The notes under the pieces: model-generated
The model's database searches: none
The model's input: the letters and a program-made list of their open reading frames with translations, nothing else
Told to the model about the DNA's origin: nothing
Translations under genes and position numbers: made by a program
In this document: one piece after another, positions 1 to 5,709 of the stretch
How the letters are laid out: every line of letters begins with the position of its first letter
Position numbering within the stretch: position 1 is the stretch's first letter
NCBI RefSeq assembly: GCF_000003605.2
Contig: NW_003122908.1
Span: forward strand, 22,069 to 36,132
Direction of reading: 5' to 3'
Length of the DNA: 14,064 bases
Source: Saccoglossus kowalevskii
Lineage: Eukaryota > Hemichordata > Enteropneusta > Harrimaniidae

Positions 1-404
1 TCATCAGATCCCGTACCTCAAGGGGACGCGATAGAGAGACGAGACGAGATTCCCCCCTGACAAGTGTGGAGAACCCCAGAGAGAAGAATTTAACCCCTGA
101 TAGTTAGTTCACAGACATTTGACAGAGCTCTCACCATTTCCATCCGCTCTGCTGAGGTCCTAAGCCTGTTTGCCGAATCCTCTTTCAGCAGATCAATATT
201 ATGCGTTTTCAGTGGGTATAAATGTCAGCTAAAATGCATCCAATATTTCTTATTTCATCACAAATATTCAAAAACACTCTGATATAAAACGTTTTATCAA
301 TGTCAATGAAAATTATTCAAAATTGACAGCGAGAAAAGCTCTCGGAAATCAACTACGAGTCAGTCACCTTGATCACGTTCAAAACGACTGCCGAACGACC
401 AGGC
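1..404. other. Left-edge stretch without a supported gene
   Basis: No gene can be supported here. Positions 1-190 are of mixed composition and 195-320 are AT-rich. On the minus strand, one frame running from about 215 down to a stop at 90-92 gives about 40 codons of protein-like composition, including a segment reading SANRLRTSAERMEMVRALSN. It has an in-frame stop on both sides and no clear acceptor. A GTGAGA donor-like string lies inside it. It could be a scrap of an exon or a mobile-element remnant. I do not recognise it. Confidence 0.4.
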
Positions 405-522
405 AACCGATGACGTCATTGGTTCGCGCGGAGGTCAAGCACAAAGCAGTGACGTATCCGTTCTCGTTCCGTTCTCGTATGCGCATCTTAATGTCTCTAG
501 TATACGAGTACACAGACATAAA
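405..522 (+). promoter_or_regulatory. CRE/CCAAT promoter pocket of the 523-2047 gene
   Basis: A perfect palindromic CRE (TGACGTCA, 411-418) overlaps an inverted CCAAT box (ATTGG, 418-422). A half-CRE (GTGACGTA) lies near 450 and an NRF1-like half site (TATGCGCAT) near 479-487. The pocket is richer in CpG than the AT-rich DNA around it. It lies about 100 bp upstream of the proposed ATG at 523, the usual distance for a TATA-less proximal promoter. Known: CREB/ATF, NF-Y and NRF1 bind such elements in metazoan promoters. Inferred: transcription starts between about 460 and 515, on the + strand. No TATA box was seen. Confidence 0.45.
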
Positions 523-566
523 ATGAACGTCGGAGTCTGTAGCAGACGACATCTTGTTTTTGTTGT
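523..566 (+). CDS. Proposed coding exon 1 of an unrecognised gene
   Basis: The ATG at 523-525 has an A at -3. It opens 14 codons (starting MNVGVCSRRHLV) plus two bases before a GTAAGC donor at 567-572. Read without splicing, the frame stops at 568-570, two codons after the exon, so splicing is needed. The two leftover bases (GT) are completed by the first base of the next exon at 962, which enters exactly the frame that is open there. That agreement, together with the promoter signals just upstream, is the reason for calling it. The peptide has no recognisable domain; its mild hydrophobic run (HLVFVV) is too short for a membrane segment. An antiparallel 57-codon frame (379-552, minus) overlaps it but lacks support. 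Confidence 0.4.
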
Positions 567-961
567 GTAAGCACTACAACTGCACATGCGCAATCCAGAA
601 ATTTAGGTCATAGTGACGACCTTGAACATGAGGCACAAAAACAACATTTATAGTTTTTGTGTAATACCTGTAAACTGTAAATTCTGTTTATGTGGCATAA
701 CAATTATTTCACTAACGTCAGTGATATTTTGGATATCATTCATACATAATGACTAAACTCCCTCTGAAAATAATTTCACTTTAAGATCCAAGTCACGATC
801 GGTACACGACGACACACACGTCTCGTAATATACCCGCTGATAAGTGTAATACGTCATAATACGATTAGACTTTGTTACAATGTCTGCATGTTTTATGTGA
901 TTTTTTCCCATCTGTTTTTTTTCTAATTATGTGTTTTAATTGAGTATTTTCTTCCTTATAG
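567..961 (+). other. Proposed intron 1 (395 bp)
   Basis: It starts GTAAGC and ends in a pyrimidine-rich stretch with TTATAG at 956-961, preceded by a CTAAT branch-like string near 923. It is AT-rich and stop-rich in all frames, unlike the sequence after 962. The string CACATGCGCAAT (about 584-595), an NRF1-like half site, sits near its 5' end, so this part may still belong to the promoter region. No other gene is seen in it. Confidence 0.4.
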
Positions 962-1088
962 TAATGAAGCCACAGAAAATGAGTTGTTTTGGAGCGGTGT
1001 TATTGTAAGGAAAGTCACCAGTGACGCTCAACTGAAATATCTTGAAGAAGTCCACAGCGGTGTCGGTCACAGAAATGGTGGCACGGAG
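962..1088 (+). CDS. Proposed exon 2, with a weak integrase-type H2C2-like half motif
   Basis: One base completes the exon 1 codon, then 42 codons follow starting NEATENELFWSGVIV. Near the end it reads QLKYLEEVHSGVGHRNGGTE. The H-x4-H spacing followed by Gly/Thr recalls the first half of the H2C2 zinc-binding domain found in retroelement integrases and KRBA2-like proteins. No matching C-x2-C pair follows in any joined frame, so the domain is incomplete and the resemblance may be accidental. The same frame runs unspliced to a TGA at 1179-1181. A GTCAGT donor at 1089-1094 ends the exon on a codon boundary and lets the frame carry on into exon 3. The product is otherwise unrecognised. Confidence 0.35.
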
Positions 1089-1196
1089 GTCAGTTCTCCT
1101 TCCCAAATCGAAAGGGATGCACTCACCAGTTGTCGTTCATCGGAAACAGACGAATTATCGATTTCATCTGTGAGATTGTGAAATTTAAGTTACCAG
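1089..1196 (+). other. Possible short intron 2 (108 bp)
   Basis: It runs from GTCAGT (1089) to TTACCAG (ending 1196). Its length is a multiple of three and it contains the TGA (1179-1181) that otherwise splits the frame between exons 2 and 3. Removing it joins the two in phase 0. The pyrimidine tract before the acceptor is poor, so the call is weak. The alternative is that exons 2 and 3 form one block with a premature stop, meaning the locus is decaying. Confidence 0.25.
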
Positions 1197-1808
1197 AAAA
1201 TAGAGATGACCGAAGAAGAAGCGATTGTCAGCCTTGCTGTTGTCAATATGTCCGTATCACGTGCAAAACAACAATTCGCCAGAGAAGAACTCGCGACGAA
1301 TCCCACAAAGAATGACAAAAACAACCTAAATACTAACCTGCTTGTTAAAGACTGTGTTCAGGAAATAATTGCAGGGGCTACATTGGTTTATTTTGGAGTA
1401 GACTGTGTTAATAAGAGTGTTGAAAAAGAAGACAGGTATGAAATAAACAATAGTCCACTTCACATGTCGACTTTGCCTCGAAGTATACCGCAGTCTGAGT
1501 CAGTTGATGTAACAAGACACATTGTGAGTGACGCTCAATGTCAAGTACAGTCAAAAAGTTCGTCAAATGTGGATGTTATGGCAGAGCATGGTAATAATGA
1601 AGAGTCCCTGGAATATTGTGAGGCCACATCTATTGCCAACATTATCCGTCAAATTGACGAAGAGGATAGTCATCTGAAAGACGTAACACTTTCTACTCAG
1701 CAAATACGTGGTGGTAACGAAATGGAGGATATCGAGGTGTTGCACTCCGATAACGAACAGAGAAAAAAAAGAAGACGGTTTCCAAGTCTAGGATCAGGTC
1801 ATTCTTGA
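1197..1808 (+). CDS. Proposed exon 3: unrecognised acidic, Ser-rich protein body
   Basis: This 203-codon frame, including a possible internal start at 1206 (MTEEEAIVSL), is the longest open frame in the non-repetitive part of the window. The product is hydrophilic, rich in Ser, Asn, Glu and Asp, and likely largely disordered. It has one mildly hydrophobic segment (VQEIIAGATLVYFGVDC) and a short acidic helix-like stretch (ANIIRQIDEEDSHLKDV). No known domain is recognised. The frame turns basic at QRKKRRR and ends at TGA 1806-1808. The last 13 codons follow an A8 run; shifting back one base there leads into a much longer basic tail that fits the preceding sequence better. With exons 1 and 2 the product would be about 260 residues, or about 340 with the tail. 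Homology searching would be needed to exclude an old mobile-element gene. Confidence 0.45.
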   Translation, partial: KIEMTEEEAIVSLAVVNMSVSRAKQQFAREELATNPTKNDKNNLNTNLLVKDCVQEIIAGATLVYFGVDCVNKSVEKEDRYEINNSPLHMSTLPRSIPQSESVDVTRHIVSDAQCQVQSKSSSNVDVMAEHGNNEESLEYCEATSIANIIRQIDEEDSHLKDVTLSTQQIRGGNEMEDIEVLHSDNEQRKKRRRFPSLGSGHS

Positions 1809-2047
1809 AATTATTCAGAAAAAAGTCTAAAAAGCAAAGTGCTGGGGATGGGAAACACGTCGATGCTTCGAAAAACGCCGCCACAGAGGGCGAGATAAAA
1901 GTGACAGAGTTAGGGGATCAAGAACTGAGTGACAAAACACCCAACAAAAGTGACAGTTGGTTCAAGAAAGTTAAAAGAAGGTTCTCTAAAACAAAATCAA
2001 CAACTGACAAAGAGAATAAAATCCTTAAATCGATGACTAACATATAA
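1754..2047 (+). CDS. Polybasic C-terminal tail in the -1 frame of exon 3
   Basis: This frame lies one base back from exon 3 and is open from a TAA at 1751-1753 to the stop at 2045-2047. After the A8 run it encodes two Lys/Arg-rich amphipathic patches with aromatic residues, FLKLFRKKSKK and SWFKKVKRRFSKTK. They are separated by a polar, acidic linker containing ELGDQELSDKTPNK. Patches of this type (Lys clusters with Phe/Trp and Ser) are known from MARCKS-like effector domains that bind acidic phospholipids or calmodulin; that role here is inference only. There is no good start codon before the A8 run, so it makes sense only as the continuation of exon 3. The join could come from a sequencing error in the homopolymer, a real one-base deletion, or -1 slippage at A-AAA-AAA. 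The region is duplicated downstream. Confidence 0.45.
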   Translation, partial: RTEKKKKTVSKSRIRSFLKLFRKKSKKQSAGDGKHVDASKNAATEGEIKVTELGDQELSDKTPNKSDSWFKKVKRRFSKTKSTTDKENKILKSMTNI

Positions 2048-2138
2048 CAATATCGGAACCAAGATCGTGACCGTAATTACTAATACTCCGACAGAGTTCG
2101 TTCTACCATGTGTGCATTTTGTTGTCGTTTTCAATAAC

Positions 2139-2144
2139 ATTAAA
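2139..2144 (+). terminator. Variant poly(A) signal ATTAAA
   Basis: ATTAAA lies about 95 bp after the stop at 2047, in AT-rich sequence, and is followed by T-rich DNA. It is the commonest variant of the metazoan polyadenylation hexamer and suits the 3' end of the gene ending at 2047. The downstream duplicate carries a canonical AATAAA at the related position. Confidence 0.3.
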
Positions 2145-2249
2145 CACAATTGTTAATTTCTTTGAATGATATCGTTTCAGTGAATTTATCCAATTATATA
2201 CACTTTCCTGTGATATTGATACATTTCCCGATGGCTGTCTGTACAATTG

Positions 2250-2271
2250 CACCATACCATTATGTATGGTG
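2250..2271. repeat. Perfect 8-bp hairpin between the duplicated tails
   Basis: CACCATAC (2250-2257), a 6-base loop, then GTATGGTG (2264-2271). It sits in the spacer between the two copies of the tail exon. It may be a chance palindrome or part of a small mobile-element end. No T-run follows, and a function is not shown. Confidence 0.5.
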
Positions 2272-2302
2272 TCTGGCCCCGTCCCGGCAAACTTTCCTCG
2301 GA

Positions 2303-2471
2303 ATTAGGGGATCAAGAACTGAGTGACAAAACACCCAATAAAGGTGACAGTTAGTTCAAGAAAGTTAAACGAAGGTTTTCTAAAACAAAGTCGACAAGGC
2401 GCAAGGAGAAGATAAACTTTAAATCAGTGACTAACATATCGGCTAATTCTTCGCATCACATGAATGTATGA
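2303..2471 (+). pseudogene. Decayed tandem duplicate of the polybasic tail
   Basis: This copies the segment from about 1910 onward, displaced by about 393 bp. Shared peptide strings include ELGDQELSDKTPNK, FKKVKRRFSKTKS and a closing VTNI/MTNI. In the copy, the Trp codon TGG of the SWFKK patch has become TAG (2352-2354). Beyond that stop the frame stays open and runs past the original stop position to a TGA at 2469-2471. Similarity also seems to extend into the 3' flank (ACATTAA-type hexamer region, then a GATAT-containing stretch), so the duplication covered the exon end and its UTR. It is probably a dead copy, although an alternative terminal exon is not excluded. Confidence 0.75.
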
Positions 2472-2496
2472 AGTTGTTCCCTAAAAAAAACACATT

Positions 2497-2502
2497 AATA
2501 AA
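2497..2502 (+). terminator. Canonical poly(A) signal AATAAA
   Basis: AATAAA lies 26 bp after the stop of the duplicated tail frame, at a position related to the ATTAAA of the first copy. If transcription reads through the first site, this would end the longer message. Confidence 0.35.
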
Positions 2503-2660
2503 GTTTACAATTCGTTGAAGTGATATTGCTTTAGTTATGCAATCATACGCTATGCCCTGGCTGTAGGTCCATAACTCTTCTTGTGTCGGTCTTTAGTCTT
2601 TGTGGTGGTATTTTAGTCATTTCTGATACATTTGGTGTCATTAAATTTGCTATTTTCAGT

Positions 2661-2826
2661 TATTAGGATTTTTATCGACACAGAAGAGCTATGGTTCCTC
2701 CAACAACGTAACACAAACGTGCTACCCAAATTGTATCGCAAATGCTGGTTACTGACTGGTGTAACCATCGCACGAGATGATGTACTGCCAAACATCCAGG
2801 CAGTGTTTTTGCCCAAGAAAAAGTAA
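2661..2826 (+). pseudogene. Histone H2A C-terminal remnant with a 17-codon insertion
   Basis: The frame ending at TAA 2824-2826 closes with TGVTIARDDVLPNIQAVFLP then KKK. It matches the docking domain of canonical H2A closely (known family pattern: GVTIA, then VLPNIQAV, then LPKK). Upstream, DTEELW at 2677-2694 resembles the NDEEL of the alpha-C helix, but 17 extra codons (2695-2745) separate it from WLLTGVTIA. The Gln-Gly-Gly normally after VTIA is replaced by Arg-Asp-Asp, and the product stops right after the Lys cluster. No histone-fold sequence was found in the preceding 150 bp. A TTTTCAG acceptor-like string ends at 2660, so this could be the last exon of a variant gene, but a retrocopied or truncated pseudogene is more likely. 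Confidence 0.75.
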
Positions 2827-2830
2827 ACCC

Positions 2831-2845
2831 GTGTGCGCGGCACAC
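2831..2845 (+). repeat. 6-bp stem-loop just after the H2A-like stop
   Basis: GTGTGC, loop GCG, GCACAC, beginning 4 bases after the stop codon. Replication-dependent histone messages end in a 6-bp stem with a 4-base loop, but the known consensus (GGYYY, a UHHUHA-type loop, RRRCC) does not match here. The placement is notable, the sequence is not diagnostic, and chance is quite possible. Confidence 0.4.
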
Positions 2846-2959
2846 ACAAACTAAACTGTCCAGGGATAGCTATATTTATGATTTACATGGGATTAATAGC
2901 AGCAACTGGAAAGTATACATTGAATGGTAAGTTGCCATGTCTATGGTCCGCGGACAATC

Positions 2960-3235
2960 AGTGTAGTGAATCCAAAGGCGGCGGCACGGAAAAAAAATCA
3001 CGGGGGAGCGTCGCCCCTTCAAAATCAAGCTGAAACCGTTTGTGTCAGCAAAACGTGTCCCAAAAAATGCAGGAAATAGCGTTTCAGATGGTCTAGATTT
3101 CAAAATTGTTAAGGGAGAGCATGCCCCGCACCCCATAGCGTCGCGAAGTCGGTGAGCAGATTTCGCCCCCCCCCCAAATGCAAAATTTTGTGCCGCCCGT
3201 CTCTGAGTGAATCTCACGTGAAGCCGACGTGTTTT
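2960..3235. repeat. Probable dispersed-repeat debris
   Basis: The stretch carries short blocks such as GGGGGAGCGTCGCCCC (about 3002-3017), GGGAGAGCATGCCCC (about 3112-3126) and a C10 run (3166-3175). They resemble the G-rich/C-rich ends that recur in old DNA-transposon and retroelement tails of marine invertebrates; that resemblance is from memory and was not searched. The open frames crossing it on both strands are composition artefacts. It abuts the 3' end of the non-LTR fragment. A GTAAGT donor-like string at 2927-2932 lies just before it, with no supported exon attached. Confidence 0.35.
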
Positions 3236-3443
3236 AGTGTAACAATCTCACTTATTTATATACATGTATATATATGGTCTTTTTTTACAAGTTCAAGGCC
3301 ATCGGCTCATAAAAGTATATACATAAATATTCTTTAATTACAAAAAATCAGCAATATCGTTTCTAAGTTTCAATGTGTGATAAGCATAGACTGCCAAACT
3401 TTTAATTATATTGGTTTCTTGTGAAGTTAATAATTCTACGAAT

Positions 3444-3985
3444 TTATGAAAAGATGAGGGTGGAAATAATATTTTGGAAGATACAATGGACGAAATTCAG
3501 AATAAAAGGGCATACTAAAAGGAAGTGGTATTCGTTTTCAATTTGATTTGTATCACAGACTTTACAAAGCCGCTGGTCTCTCTCAAGAGTTCCCCTGTCA
3601 GTTTTGATGCGCAGGCTATGCGAAGAGCAACGAAAACGTGCTAAGGTTTTTCTATGTGAGTTTATAGTGGCCGAAGTAAGATATTTTTCCCGCTGTAGTT
3701 CTGTTTTAAATTCGCGATATGTAACGAGTTTCTCAAACGTACACATGTCACTTAGCCAGTCATGCTGCAAGTAACATTTAAATCTAACAGTAAATGTTTC
3801 CAAAAACGTGCTTGTATTGTTAAATTCCTGACTGTACCAACAATTTTGCATATTACAAATAAACAACAAATTCTTTATATCAGTGATCCATGTATGCTTA
3901 TTTCTAACTTCAGACTCTTCTATACTGTAAAGCATATCATGACATTTACGGGGATATCTATTATGGGGCATGTTAATTTTGCCCA
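3444..3985 (-). pseudogene. LINE C-terminal domain with zinc knuckle (frame 2)
   Basis: This continues the retrotransposon ORF after the frameshift, from about NMPHNRYPRKC onward. It includes TWITDIKNLLF, FKTELQREKYLT and RFRCSSHSLRI, blocks that recur in the tail of this LINE type. Near the end lies CKVC...EYHFLLVC, spaced C-x2-C-x9-H-x4-C, a zinc-knuckle arrangement known from the C-terminus of several non-LTR families. Apart from the single shift this part has no internal stop, so the insertion is not very old. Confidence 0.85.
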
Positions 3986-4408
3986 ATATTTTGCACAGCG
4001 TTTCGCGGAATACAGAAAAATGGGATACCTCCCACACTCACCTAATAAACAACTGTTTGGGGATTTTTGTGAGACACCAAGGTAATACCTACAAGCAAGA
4101 AACTGGATTTGTTCGAGGCAATCATACTGTCGAAACCCCCAAATTTCAGCACCATATGGCAAAATCTTGGAGTCAAAAAGTTTAAAAAATACATCATAAT
4201 TAAGGGAACCTGTTTTGTCACTTATTTTCATAATGGCAGACATGGCCTTTTTGGCTTGATGTGCTAAAACCGTTGTTGCTGTCGACCATAGAAGTCGACA
4301 AGAAAATACAACCCCAAGATATTTATAGCAGGAAACTGCCTCAATTTCTTCACCTTTATAAAACCATTTTTTATTCTTAGACAAGTGACCAACAGCTTTA
4401 AAAACCAC
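3920..4408 (-). pseudogene. LINE reverse transcriptase thumb segment (frame 1)
   Basis: The product begins within the region just after the RT palm. It reads VVFKAVGHLSKNKKWFYKGE, then YKYLGVVFSCRLLW and later LPYGAEIWGF. The YLGVVF block and the LPYGAEIWG block are typical of the RT C-terminal part of animal non-LTR elements. The annotated start is a GTG and is not biological; sequence upstream of it hits a stop at 4424-4426. The natural frame leaves this reading near 3975, after KRCAKYWAKL, and continues in the next frame. The last residues of this frame are therefore out-of-frame. Confidence 0.85.
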
Positions 4409-4414
4409 ACTAAA

Positions 4415-4715
4415 ACGGCACGGCTACGAGATGCGATTAACCGCTTGTATCACGACTAAAACAAATTGAAAAATGATGTGTTGACGGGGTTTTATACTTT
4501 TTTTTTAAAGTTTTAGATCAGGATTAATTAATACCACAACAAGATACATGTTTAACATTTATTAAATGATGATTTCCAATAGATGCATTAAATGTTGATT
4601 TAGATCGACAGAACGTCCTTTGAAACAGAAAACAAACATTTCCACATTCTACCGTATGTGGCGCACTTTACCGGCAGATAAACGGATGCGCACGATGTCG
4701 AAAAGCAGTACCTAC
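4415..4715. other. Unassigned stretch between the LINE and the minus-strand exon
   Basis: AT-rich to 4600, including a T9 run ending near 4506. From 4600 to 4715 it is more balanced and, if the minus-strand exon is real, would be the first part of its intron. The minus frame of that exon stays open to 4600 but beyond the GTAGGT donor this may be chance. No other feature was seen. Confidence 0.4.
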
Positions 4716-4806
4716 TTCTTTGCCGCATTGGTGCCAGTGGAACGGTATTATTTATTGCCTTGTCATACACGTCGTGACGGCGAATATATTCTTCAAATGC
4801 TCTCAT
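4716..4806 (-). CDS. Proposed first coding exon of a minus-strand gene
   Basis: The ATG (4804-4806) is preceded by AAAA (A at -3) and by an in-frame TAG upstream, so it is the first start of its frame. It opens 30 codons, beginning MRAFEEYIRRHDVYDKAINN and followed by TVPLAPMRQR, plus one base before a GTAGGT donor (4715-4710). A GC box lies about 50 bp upstream. The sequence looks like a hydrophilic, helical N-terminus and I do not recognise it. No second exon could be identified. If the gene continues leftward, the LINE copy, which lies in the same orientation, would be in an intron. The call rests on start context, donor and promoter together. Confidence 0.35.
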
Positions 4807-4930
4807 TTTTATAGTTATTGATCCTATCTAAATCCCCATCATAGACTATCCTCGGGGGCGGGCATCCGGGCATTTTCTACCGCCTGGCAACCCTCGCGGT
4901 GAAAACAAAGGCCAAAACTCGCAGAAAACG
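4807..4930 (-). promoter_or_regulatory. GC-box promoter pocket for the 4806 exon
   Basis: GGGGGCGGG (4854-4862) is a strong Sp1/KLF-type GC box about 50 bp upstream of the ATG at 4806. Around it, 4850-4912 is CpG-rich and includes CGCCTGGCAACCCTCGCGG, whose CTGGCAAC resembles one half of an RFX X-box. The surrounding DNA is AT-rich, so the pocket stands out. GC boxes work in either orientation, so transcription in the + direction is also possible. Confidence 0.35.
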
Positions 4931-5316
4931 GTACTTTGGGATGGTTGTTGAGAGTCCCCTGAACAGCGTAACAAGATTAGCCCTACGTGTGTAACATATA
5001 TAAATTTGGTTGTTCAGGATTACTTCAAAGTTGAGTTTGTGTTGTTTTCTCAAATTTTCACCGGCTCGAATGGCGTTGCACCGTGACAGCAGCGCGCACA
5101 GAGCCCATAGAAATGCATGTACAGTGGTGCAACATGGAACGTCTTGTGACGTAGCTCCGCCTCCGAGAATATGTTGTACGTACTGACTCCTTATACTGAC
5201 TAAAGTCATGTTTCGAACCCTCAGGCTGCTTGGCCAACTTTAACGATTACTAAACTGTACATGAAAACAACAATGTCGCCATTACTAATATGCCTATGAA
5301 ATCGATACTGTTTTGA
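4931..5316. other. Unassigned stretch with a second CpG-rich pocket
   Basis: No gene is supported. Positions 5060-5170 are CpG-rich and include a CRE-like GTGACGTAG followed by CTCCGCCTCC (an inverted GC box) near 5146-5163. This may be more promoter or a CpG-bearing dispersed repeat. The 110-codon minus frame across 4877-5209 begins in the pocket and has no recognisable content. Confidence 0.35.
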
Positions 5317-5358
5317 TTGTTAATTTACAAACGAGTGTGCAGTTATAGAAATAAACAC

Positions 5359-5709
5359 ATGACCACGACAGTCGGTCACATGACAAAGACTCGGAGTGGT
5401 ATTACAAGCACACGCAAATTCCCCCATATAAATGGAGAGCCTCTTGTACTAGACCAGAATGACTATTCTTCAGTACTGGTCCATAAGCTCTTTTTTCCAG
5501 TACTGGTATATTATGGAATATATGTTGAGCTGAGATCAGTAAAATATTGTTATAACGGCAAAACAAGGCCAAATGATTGTAAAATGAAAATTCCCGGAAT
5601 TGTTCTACGTTGTAACAAATTGTACTCCCGGATAGAAGCCAGTATCGCCCTGACTCACATATTGTATGCTGGTAACATACTAGGTGAGCAAATTATATAC
5701 TGTGACTGA
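5359..5709 (+). CDS. Uncertain open frame, product not recognised
   Basis: An ATG at 5359 (MTTTVGHMTKTRSG...) begins 116 codons; the frame is open from a stop at 5314-5316. The product has scattered Cys, a hydrophobic stretch around VHKLFFPVLVYYGIYV, and no known domain. The short block CAGTACTGGT occurs twice inside it (about 5471 and 5498). An AATAAA hexamer lies at 5866-5871, about 155 bp after the stop, which would suit a terminal exon, and a GTGTGCAG acceptor-like string lies near 5342. None of this is decisive. In DNA of this length and composition a frame of this size can arise by chance. Confidence 0.15.
   Translation: MTTTVGHMTKTRSGITSTRKFPHINGEPLVLDQNDYSSVLVHKLFFPVLVYYGIYVELRSVKYCYNGKTRPNDCKMKIPGIVLRCNKLYSRIEASIALTHILYAGNILGEQIIYCD

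Larger units (their letters stand above)
3240..4414 (-). mobile_element. 5'-truncated non-LTR retrotransposon (LINE) copy
   Basis: Read on the minus strand, this holds the end of a reverse transcriptase (thumb region), the C-terminal domain with its zinc knuckle, the stop codon at 3444-3446, and about 200 bp of AT-rich 3' UTR. It fades into a TA-rich microsatellite near 3251-3276, as is common at LINE 3' ends. The palm motifs, including the YxDD box, and the endonuclease are missing. Similarity begins abruptly near 4409, which fits incomplete reverse transcription. A one-base frameshift splits the coding part near 3970-3982, so this copy is dead. The clade is not settled; CR1/jockey/L2-like groups carry such tails. 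Confidence 0.85.

Noticed and set aside
379-552. 57-codon minus-strand frame starting MSSATDSDVHFM across the promoter pocket
   Set aside because: Plausible-looking, but it overlaps the proposed exon 1 and the CRE/CCAAT elements, and has no independent splice, poly(A) or homology support.
1170-1196. 27-bp GTGAG...ACCAG intron removing the TGA at 1179
   Set aside because: Too short for a metazoan spliceosomal intron; the 108-bp alternative using the donor at 1089 is more credible.
1018-1540. Repeat of the string GTGACGCTCAA encoding SDAQ in exons 2 and 3
   Set aside because: Only about 11 bases are shared and the flanks do not align, so it is likely chance.
2878-2932. Possible exon MIYMGLIAATGKYTLN before a GTAAGT donor
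   Set aside because: The donor is good, but there is no promoter, no following exon, and dispersed-repeat debris begins right after it.
2876-3217. 113-codon minus-strand frame
   Set aside because: It crosses G/C-run repeat debris and the H2A flank, and its low-complexity Gly/Arg/Pro content fits no domain; judged a composition artefact.
3762-4185. Plus-strand frames over the LINE copy
   Set aside because: Antisense shadows of the retrotransposon coding sequence.
4877-5209. 110-codon minus-strand frame
   Set aside because: It begins in a CpG-rich pocket with promoter-type words and has no recognisable motif; likely chance.
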